From Spongisporangium articulatum (GTDB lineage Bacteria > Actinomycetota > Actinomycetes > Actinomycetales > Kineosporiaceae), in NCBI RefSeq assembly GCF_044465595.1, contig NZ_JBITLV010000003.1, positions 186,001 to 250,000 on the forward strand: a DNA stretch of 64,000 bases, given 5' to 3'. This document shows, one piece after another, positions 58,901 through 64,000 of the stretch (position 1 is the stretch's first letter; each line of letters begins with the position of its first letter). The position numbers and the translations under genes were made by a program. Under the pieces are notes generated by a model that did no database searches, was not told where the DNA came from, and worked only from the letters and a program-made list of their open reading frames with translations.

Positions 58901-59071
58901 GACGAGGACACGCTGGAACTGGTCCTCGACGTCGTCGACGGGCTGCGCAGCGGCGGCCGCGCGGTGGGCCTCGTGTCGCACGTGGCCGACCTGCGCCAGC
59001 GCATCCCCTCGCAGCTGGAAGTCGTGAAGACCCGCAGCGGCTCGACGGTGCGTCAGCTCATCGCGGGCTGA
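55958..59071 (+). CDS. sbcC: Exonuclease SbcC, ATPase subunit of SbcCD
   Basis: Rad50-type SMC-like ATPase of 1037 residues. The N-terminal Walker A is GPTGAGKTT (35-43). Two long coiled-coil arms rich in Ala, Glu, Arg and Gln flank the zinc hook CPVC (C551, C554), which mediates dimerisation. The C-terminal lobe has signature LSGGET (940-945) and Walker B LLVDEGFGSLDEDTLEL. The length is typical for actinobacteria. A 12-bp tandem repeat in the first arm encodes AQAA units. The GTG lies four bases after sbcD. The 3' end overlaps the convergent glycosyltransferase gene by 19 nt. Confidence 0.95.
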   Translation: MRLHRLEVTAFGPFGGRQVVDFDALGAGGLFLLHGPTGAGKTTVLDAVCFALYGSVPGARGGRNARLRSDHAADGEVPRVVCEVTLAGRRFEITRDAEWHRPKRRGEGTVREQSRVLLNELVGGEWRPVTNRIDEAADLIDRLTGLGVEQFTKLVLLPQGEFAAFLRAKPEERRPVLQKLFGTDRFSAVETWLAEHRRTLKNQVDAAVQRSDILLARAEQAWKLAGSPTALPPAAPAGDDEPDLLDLLSLLDPAEPAFGPAPVADAELPAVERVSRWLRRLEFATGEAYAAVQAAEPAERAAVRAEHEATARATLRARGRALRARLAELEAGAAEQAARVRRLEQAGAASVLGSVLERLHAARAEAAEAADAVAQAAAQAAAQVAAQARAGLAEDPTAQADPGDRLAALTGQLAAARDALPAARQYVEVAARLTRATAAETTAREALAAAEAEVTRLAGRRATLETERATIATTAALVEATQAQVRRAGAVVRAVTARLEAENRLTERESVVQAAFETYRTATEEVLRLRTRRLEGMAAELAAGLHDGDACPVCGNPEHPHPAAPAVGHVTEADEQAAQQRATSAEAALRAAEAARDESRLARAGADAEADGATPEVAAQALREASQRQAEAVAAAGRLTEIDVALAALAEQATLTTDRVSAARAAVEAATGAAGALLGRRDELAARVEAPAAAAPDAVLTALTERVDALTAQVEAWARLAEAHTRHGALQQRLDDLQEAGVQAARDAGFETLTDAEAAALPDAERATLKTAVTAWTDEVAQLQGQLADPDLTTAATGPEPDLEAARAAVQQARTRRAAAAQRHTLATGATGEVRELLERLKAHEAATRPLRERFALVESVSSSVEGNGENRLKMRLSAYVLAARLEQVAEAASVRLAAMTEQRFTLKHSDGPARGGARAGLGLVVVDAWTGVERDPATLSGGETFCTSLALALGLADVVSAESGGLRLETLLVDEGFGSLDEDTLELVLDVVDGLRSGGRAVGLVSHVADLRQRIPSQLEVVKTRSGSTVRQLIAG
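57077..57124 (+). repeat. Tandem 12-bp repeat inside sbcC
   Basis: GCACAGGCGGCG occurs exactly at 57077-57088 and 57089-57100, then in two degraded copies. It encodes AQAA-type units in the ascending coiled-coil arm. A 12-bp unit adds four residues, slightly more than half a heptad, so length changes would shift coiled-coil register. Confidence 0.7.
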
Positions 59072-60441
59072 GCAGCGGTCTCGTCAGCGGCGTCGGCCGG
59101 CTCGCGCAGGTCGACGACCTCCGGCGCCGTCGTCTCCTGGGAGAAGGTACTGCGGCCCGTCACCCGGTCGAGGATGACGGCGACGTCGCGGATCTGCCCC
59201 TTCTCGCTGAACCGCTCGGCCAACCGCCGCGCGCCCGCGCCGAGCCGGGCCCGCAGCTGCGGGTCGGCGAGCCGCCCCAGGGCTTCGGCGAACGCCTCCG
59301 GGGTCTGGTCGACGACGAGCGCCGACTCCTCGTGCACGCAGACCCGGTTGATGTCGTCGGCCACCAGCAGCGGGAGCCCTTCGTGGGCGGCCTCGTTCAG
59401 CACGAAACCCTGCGTGTCGAACGTCGAGGCGAAACCGAAGACGTCACCGGAGGCGTAGACGCTGCGCAGCTGGTTGCGGGGGAACGGCCCCGCGACGATC
59501 AGGTCATCGATGCCCTGGAACTCGGCCAGCCGCGGCAGCTCGGCCGCGTACTGCCCCTCGCCGACGCAGGCGAGCTGGATGTCGAGGCCGCGCGCCTTGC
59601 AGATGCCGACGGCGTTCACCAGCACGTGGATGGCCTTCTCGGTGACCAGCCGGCCGACGAAGAGCAGCCGGAGGGCACCGGGACGCCAGGGCAGTTCGAT
59701 CGGGGTGTCGGACGCCGGCAGCCGGTCGATGCCCGCGCTGAAGGTGTTCACCCGCTGCTTCTTGTGCGGATGCGCGTAGTCGAGCGCGTTGCGCTCACCC
59801 AGCAGGATCAGCTCCTTCGCGGAGTGCTGGAAGACCCACGAGTACCGGGCCGCGACGCCGGCGGACCAGGACCACCCGTACTTCCGGATCCACCAGAGGC
59901 TCGGGTAGGCCATCTTCCAGCCCAGGTCGGGCCGGATCAGGCCGAACAGCAGGAACTTCGGCCACGACGCGAGGATCAGCCGGGTGCTCGAGTGGTGCTG
60001 TGCCCACGCGGTGGTGTCGGTCGAGACGGCGATCACCAGCGGGATCCGGAAGACGTTGGCCAGCGCCAGCCCGAGCGAGCCCATCCGCATCGGGGTCGTC
60101 ACGACGATGGCGGAGGGCCGGTCGCGGCGCCGGCGGTACTTCCAGAGCTGGCGCAGCATCGAGAACACGGGGTGGTGGTCGTCCTTGAACCCGACGCCCA
60201 TGATCGTCCGGAAGGCGACGTGCTCGGGGGTCTCCCAGTGGTCACCGAACCGGGTCGTCGGGGAGTAGATCCGCGCCTGCCAGCCGAGTTCGCGCAGCTC
60301 CCGGGCCCACGACTCGGCCATGTAGGCCGCGCCGGTCGGGCCCCCGATCGGCAGGTCCACGAAGATCCAGACGCTGCCGGGCCCCGGCACGGGCTTCTGC
60401 TCGGGCTTCTGCTCGGACTTCTGCTCGGACTTCCTGCGCAC
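59053..60441 (-). CDS. Family 4 glycosyltransferase
   Basis: A GT-B fold retaining glycosyltransferase of 462 residues. The N-terminal domain begins VWIFVDLPIGGPTGAAYMAE, and the C-terminal donor domain has LRLLFVGRLVTEKAIHVLVNAV, ACVGEGQYAAELPRLAE and the ExFG-like site FASTFDTQGFVLNEAAHEGLPLLVADDI, where the usual first glutamate is replaced by threonine or aspartate. A hydrophobic stretch (LASWPKFLLFGLIRPDLGW) may touch the membrane. The first 20 residues are an SEQK/PEQK repeat. It likely builds a cell-surface glycan or glycolipid; acceptor unknown. The GTG at 60441 is preceded by GGAGGGG. Confidence 0.88.
   Translation of the reverse strand: MRRKSEQKSEQKPEQKPVPGPGSVWIFVDLPIGGPTGAAYMAESWARELRELGWQARIYSPTTRFGDHWETPEHVAFRTIMGVGFKDDHHPVFSMLRQLWKYRRRRDRPSAIVVTTPMRMGSLGLALANVFRIPLVIAVSTDTTAWAQHHSSTRLILASWPKFLLFGLIRPDLGWKMAYPSLWWIRKYGWSWSAGVAARYSWVFQHSAKELILLGERNALDYAHPHKKQRVNTFSAGIDRLPASDTPIELPWRPGALRLLFVGRLVTEKAIHVLVNAVGICKARGLDIQLACVGEGQYAAELPRLAEFQGIDDLIVAGPFPRNQLRSVYASGDVFGFASTFDTQGFVLNEAAHEGLPLLVADDINRVCVHEESALVVDQTPEAFAEALGRLADPQLRARLGAGARRLAERFSEKGQIRDVAVILDRVTGRSTFSQETTAPEVVDLREPADAADETAAQPAMS
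60391..60426 (-). repeat. 12-bp tandem repeat at the 5' end of the GT4 gene
   Basis: On the plus strand GGGCTTCTGCTC (60391-60402, 60403-60414) and GGACTTCTGCTC (60415-60426) are followed by a partial fourth unit. They encode SEQK/PEQK repeats within the first 20 residues, a flexible basic-acidic tail. Confidence 0.85.
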
Positions 60442-60563
60442 GCGTCGGTTCCACCCCTCCGGGACGTGGGCGGCTCCGGTCAGTGACGCCGCCGTGGATC
60501 AAGACAGTACCGACGGGTAACCCCAGCGAACGGCGGCGAACGGTCCCAAGTCCGAAAGAACGC

Positions 60564-60580
60564 TTGGACCGATCGTCCAA
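60564..60580. promoter_or_regulatory. 17-bp palindrome between the GNAT and GT4 genes
   Basis: TTGGAC (60564-60569) and GTCCAA (60575-60580) flank CGATC. An overlapping imperfect stem pairs GGTCCCAAG (60542-60550) with CTTGGACC (60563-60570). It begins four bases beyond the GNAT stop codon, so it could be a terminator stem or an operator for the GT4 gene about 120 bp further on. Confidence 0.4.
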
Positions 60581-60584
60581 CCCC

Positions 60585-61607
60585 CTACACCGCCAGCGTC
60601 AGCTGGACCGCCCGGTCGTGCACGACGTACCCGAGTTCCTCGTAGAGCCGCACCGCGCTCGTGGTGTTGTCCACGTCGACGTCCAGGCCCGCCGCGACCA
60701 TCCCGGCCGCCTGGAACGCGGAAAGGGCTCCGGCCAGCAACGCCCGGCCGAGGCCCCGCCCCCGCCAGGCGGGCCGCACCCCGATCTTGTCGGTCCAGCC
60801 GACCGGCCCTGGATCCCCCTCGGCCGGGCCCGGCTCGCTGTTCAGCACGTACCCGGCCACCTCACCGTCCCCGGTGACGGCGACGAGACTCCAGGCGGGC
60901 CGGAACGTCCGGTGGCCGGTCTGCCAGTGCCGCCAGCTGGCCAGCGGCCACGGCTGGAACATCCAGTGCTCGGCGAACGCCTCGTTGTGCGCGGCGAGCA
61001 CGAGCTCGTCCAGGTCGAGCCGCCAGGGCACGAGCCGCACCCCCGCCGGGACCGGGGGCCGGGGCAGCGGCCCGGTGGCCGCGCCCAGGTCGCGACGCAT
61101 CCCCGCGAAGTACCGGGACGCCTCGAACCCCAGCCGCCGGGCCAGCCGTTGCACCCCCGGGGACTCGTTCTCCGCCACCGTGAACGCCATGGCCCGGGGC
61201 ACCACCCGGGCGGACGACGCCCCGGTGAGTTCCGCCCGGCGCTCGGCGACCAGTGCCCGCGCCCGGTCGAGCTGCCAGCGCAGCAGGGACCGGCCGAGGC
61301 CCAGCGCGCACCAGTCGGGGTGCACGCCGCCCCACAGCCAGGCGCGTACGAGGTCGTGGTCGCCCGGACGCACCTGGGTGAGGCCGAACGCCCGCGCCGC
61401 GCCGTCGTCGTCCATCGCGATCCGGCTGTTCGCCTCCGGCCGGGCCCAGGCCGGGCGCAACTCGTCGTGCAGCTCGGCGGCCGTGAACGCCCGCCCGCCA
61501 CCGTCGGCCGCCCGCAGGGCGCCCAGCAGCTCCCACCAGGCCGGCACGAGGTCGGGGGTGAGGGGGTGCCAGGTGAGTCGTCGTCGACCCGCCCGCTCCG
61601 GCAGCAC
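60585..61607 (-). CDS. Tandem-GNAT acetyltransferase (mycothiol-synthase-like)
   Basis: A 340-residue protein with two GNAT modules. The C-terminal one is complete: DKIGVRPAWRGRGLGRALLAGAL is the acetyl-CoA pyrophosphate loop and NTTSAVRLYEELGYVV the final strand-helix. The N-terminal module (GVHPDWCALGLGRSLLRWQL, then PGVQRLARRLGFEASRYFAGM) is partly degenerate. The architecture resembles mycothiol synthase MshD, but the sequence differs enough that acetylation of another amine or amino sugar is equally possible. The start is GTG at 61607. It lies 22 bp after the topoisomerase gene on the same strand and may share its transcript. Confidence 0.85.
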   Translation of the reverse strand: MLPERAGRRRLTWHPLTPDLVPAWWELLGALRAADGGGRAFTAAELHDELRPAWARPEANSRIAMDDDGAARAFGLTQVRPGDHDLVRAWLWGGVHPDWCALGLGRSLLRWQLDRARALVAERRAELTGASSARVVPRAMAFTVAENESPGVQRLARRLGFEASRYFAGMRRDLGAATGPLPRPPVPAGVRLVPWRLDLDELVLAAHNEAFAEHWMFQPWPLASWRHWQTGHRTFRPAWSLVAVTGDGEVAGYVLNSEPGPAEGDPGPVGWTDKIGVRPAWRGRGLGRALLAGALSAFQAAGMVAAGLDVDVDNTTSAVRLYEELGYVVHDRAVQLTLAV

Positions 61608-61629
61608 GCTGCAACCCTCCGAGGCGCCC

Positions 61630-63738
61630 TCAGATGTCGATGCGTTCCCGGTCGAGCCGGGCCGCGCCGTCCACGATGAAGTCCTTGCGCGGCGACACGT
61701 CGTTGCCCATCAGCAGCTCGAAGACCCGCTCCGCAGCGGCGACGTCGCTCATCCGGACCCGGCGCAGGGTGCGGTGCCGCGGGTCCATCGTGGTCTCCTT
61801 GAGCTGGGCCGCGTCCATCTCGCCGAGACCCTTGTACCGCTGGATGTTCTCCTTCCAGCGGCGCCCCTTCTTCTCCAGCCCGGACAGCAGCCGGTGCAGT
61901 TCGGGCTCGGAGTACGTGTAGACGAACTCGTTCTTGGCCCGGCCCTGACCGATCACCTCGACCCGGTGCAACGGCGGGACCGCGGCGTAGACCCGGCCGG
62001 CCTCGACCAGCGGGCGCATGTACCGGAAGAACAGCGTCAGCAGCAGCGTGCGGATGTGGGCGCCGTCGACATCGGCGTCGGTCATCAGGATGACCTTGCC
62101 GTAGCGGGCCGCCTCGAGCTCGAACGTGCGCCCCGAACCGGCCCCGATCACCTGGATGATCGCCCCGCACTCGGCGTTCTTCAGCATGTCGGCGATGGAC
62201 GCCTTCTGGACGTTGAGGATCTTCCCGCGGATCGGCAGCAACGCCTGGAACTCGCTGTCCCGCGCGTCCTTCGCGGTGCCGAGGGCGCTGTCCCCCTCGA
62301 CGATGAACAGCTCGGAGCGCTCCACGTCCTCCGAGCGGCAGTCCTTCAGCTTGGTCGGCAGCGAGGAGGTCTCGAGCGCGTTCTTGCGGCGCTGCGTCTC
62401 CTTGTGCTGGCGGGCCGTGACCCGGGTGCGCATGGCCCCGACGACCTTCTCCAGCAGCAGCGCCGACTGCGCCTTCTCGGTGCGCTTGGTCGAGGTGAGC
62501 AGCGCGGTCAGCTCGCGGTCGACGACCCGGGACACGATGCCGCGCACCGCGTTCGTGCCCAGCACCTCCTTGGTCTGCCCCTCGAACTGCGGTTCCGCGA
62601 GGCGGACCGTGACGACGGCCGTCAGGCCCTCGAGCACGTCGTCCTTCTCCAGCTTGTCGTCCTTGGCGCTGAACTTCAGCTTCCGCGCGTTCTCGGTGAC
62701 GACGGCTCGGAACGACTTCAGCAGCGCCGCTTCGAACCCCGAGATGTGGGTGCCGCCCTTGGGCGTGGCGATGATGTTCACGAACGAGCGGACCTCGGTG
62801 TCGTAGCCCGTGCCCCAGCGCAGGGCGACGTCGACCTCGCACTCGCGCTCCACGTCGGTCGGGGTCATGTGCCCCCGGCTGTCGAGGACGGGCACCGTCT
62901 CGGTGAACTTGCCCGTGCCCTGCAACCGCCAGACGTCGGTGACCGGCGGGTCGGTGGCCAGGAACTCGGCGAACTCGCCGATGCCGCCCTCGTGCCGGAA
63001 CTTCTCCTCGTGCACGCCGGAGCCGTCGAGGTCGCGCTCGTCCCGCAGGACGATCTCGAGCCCGGGCACCAGGTACGTGGTCTGCCGGGCGCGGGTGACC
63101 AGCTCGTCGTACGAGAACGCCGCGTCCTTCAGGAAGATCTGCCGGTCGGCCCAGTAGCGCACCCGGGTGCCCGTGACGCCGCGCTTGGCCCGGCCGGCGA
63201 TCTCGAGCACGGACCCGTCGACGAACGGCGTGAACGTCGCCTCGGGGCCCTCGCCGGCGAACGTGCCGGGCTCACCGCGGCGGAAGCTCATCCGGTGGAC
63301 CTTCGAGCTGCGGTCGACCTCGACGTCGAGCCGGGCCGACAGCGCGTTGACGACGCTGGCGCCGACGCCGTGCAGGCCGCCCGAGGCCGTGTAGGAGCCA
63401 CCGCCGAACTTGCCGCCCGCGTGCAGCTTGGTGAAGACCACCTCGACGCCGGTCAGCCCCGTCTTCGGCTCGACGTCGACCGGGATGCCGCGCCCGTCGT
63501 CCAGCACCTCGACCGAGCCGTCGGCCCGCAGCACGACCTCGATCCGGTTGCAGAAGCCGGCCAGGGCCTCGTCGACCGAGTTGTCGATGATCTCCCACAG
63601 GCAGTGCATCAGCCCGCGCGAGTCGGTGGAGCCGATGTACATGCCGGGGCGCTTGCGGACCGCCTCGAGCCCTTCCAGCACAGACAGGTGCCGCGCCGTG
63701 TAGTCGGACGACGCGAGCTGGCTGGGTTGTACGGCCAC
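61630..63738 (-). CDS. Type IIA DNA topoisomerase B subunit (ParE/ParY-like)
   Basis: ATPase subunit of a DNA gyrase or topoisomerase IV-type enzyme, 702 residues. The GHKL ATPase has LWEIIDNSVDEALAG, DDGRGIPVD and GGLHGVGASVVNALS. The transducer follows, and the TOPRIM domain contains FIVEGDSALGTAKDARDSEF and MTDADVDGAHIRTLLLTL. EGDSALG instead of EGDSAGG, and RGKILNVQKASI, are features I associate with the second actinobacterial B subunit (ParE/ParY) rather than the gyrB beside dnaA-recF; no gyrA, recF or dnaA is adjacent. The GTG at 63738 is chosen because upstream codons are unlike the family, with GAGGAG ten bases before it. No partner ParC gene lies in the window. Confidence 0.9.
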   Translation of the reverse strand: MAVQPSQLASSDYTARHLSVLEGLEAVRKRPGMYIGSTDSRGLMHCLWEIIDNSVDEALAGFCNRIEVVLRADGSVEVLDDGRGIPVDVEPKTGLTGVEVVFTKLHAGGKFGGGSYTASGGLHGVGASVVNALSARLDVEVDRSSKVHRMSFRRGEPGTFAGEGPEATFTPFVDGSVLEIAGRAKRGVTGTRVRYWADRQIFLKDAAFSYDELVTRARQTTYLVPGLEIVLRDERDLDGSGVHEEKFRHEGGIGEFAEFLATDPPVTDVWRLQGTGKFTETVPVLDSRGHMTPTDVERECEVDVALRWGTGYDTEVRSFVNIIATPKGGTHISGFEAALLKSFRAVVTENARKLKFSAKDDKLEKDDVLEGLTAVVTVRLAEPQFEGQTKEVLGTNAVRGIVSRVVDRELTALLTSTKRTEKAQSALLLEKVVGAMRTRVTARQHKETQRRKNALETSSLPTKLKDCRSEDVERSELFIVEGDSALGTAKDARDSEFQALLPIRGKILNVQKASIADMLKNAECGAIIQVIGAGSGRTFELEAARYGKVILMTDADVDGAHIRTLLLTLFFRYMRPLVEAGRVYAAVPPLHRVEVIGQGRAKNEFVYTYSEPELHRLLSGLEKKGRRWKENIQRYKGLGEMDAAQLKETTMDPRHRTLRRVRMSDVAAAERVFELLMGNDVSPRKDFIVDGAARLDRERIDI

Positions 63739-64000
63739 GGGCTGAGCACTCCTCGATGGGACGTTTTGGGGGGCTGAGGGCAGATTACCTGGCAGATCGG
63801 TCAACCAGGGGTCGGCACGCAGGCAACACGCAGGCAACCGGACGACGGTGTCGTGCGTCTGTACGAGTGCAGGGGGTGCTCACCGAAACCACCTGTGAGT
63901 GACTACGCGGACAGCGAACGACCCGTTAACCGCGGGCCGGGAAGCGTTCGGGCTGGTTCACTGTTTCGGAAGGTGCATCACCGATGTCCGTTCCCTGAGG
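63739..64000. other. Intergenic region at the window end
   Basis: 262 bases upstream of the topoisomerase gene. It should contain that gene's promoter, but no convincing -35/-10 pair, palindrome or small coding frame was recognised. The next gene lies beyond the window. Confidence 0.4.

Noticed and set aside
60391..60426. Short tandem repeat considered as a CRISPR remnant
   Set aside because: Units are contiguous, have no spacers, are only 12 bp and encode a regular SEQK tail in frame.

Overview
The window is from a high-GC actinomycete. Nearly every gene has GC-rich third positions, GTG and TTG starts are common, and the marker families are actinobacterial: a 13E12-type DUF222/HNH gene, a SigK/RskA-like pair, DUF3072, BsaP next to bioB, GCS2-type glutamate-cysteine ligase, and a ParE/ParY-type second topoisomerase B subunit. 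I cannot assign a genus. Genes are densely packed, often in operons with 1-16 nt overlaps, and several convergent pairs overlap at their 3' ends. No rRNA, tRNA, CRISPR array, insertion sequence or phage genes were found.

Layout. 1-7369: a DrrA/DrrB-type ABC exporter cut by the window edge, a MerR regulator, then a TetR regulator with a perfect palindrome at its promoter, followed by a heterodimeric ABC exporter and a small unknown protein. 7371-10109: a small AH_C-like protein, a lower-GC HIRAN-domain gene and a frameshifted 13E12/HNH pseudogene. 10152-11330: RtcB RNA ligase. 11311-18633: a bidirectional cluster with GT2 glycosyltransferase, P450 and AMP-forming ligase on one strand, and two tandem P450s and a GH1 glycosidase on the other. 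It looks like an uncharacterised glycosylated lipid or natural-product pathway. 18637-24722: a five-gene oligopeptide ABC importer with an upstream phased array of 11-bp repeats. 24951-30506: DUF3072, gluconate permease and kinase, and an MFS efflux pump with its TetR regulator. 30511-31524: CorA.

31670-39629 is a siderophore locus: MFS exporter, PLP decarboxylase, a fused double IucA/IucC synthetase, an ATP-grasp ligase and, divergently, a FhuF-like reductase. A 19-bp iron box sits in the 32-bp gap between the last two. 39670-44111 is a biotin operon (bioB-bsaP-bioA-bioF-bioD). 44218-48476 holds a secreted beta-propeller, an APH-like kinase, a zinc-ribbon protein and a P450. 48497-53011 is a SigK/RskA-type sigma/anti-sigma locus with a membrane molybdopterin oxidoreductase and two fasciclin lipoproteins. 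53105-63738: glutamate-cysteine ligase, SbcCD nuclease, a GT4 glycosyltransferase, a tandem GNAT acetyltransferase and a topoisomerase B subunit.

Regulatory structure can be read at several places: an iron box, TetR-type palindromes, a TTGACC/TACCGT promoter, several TAnnnT boxes 6-7 nt before start codons that imply leaderless mRNAs, and three large perfect inverted repeats inside operons. No stretch over 300 bases lacks a gene.
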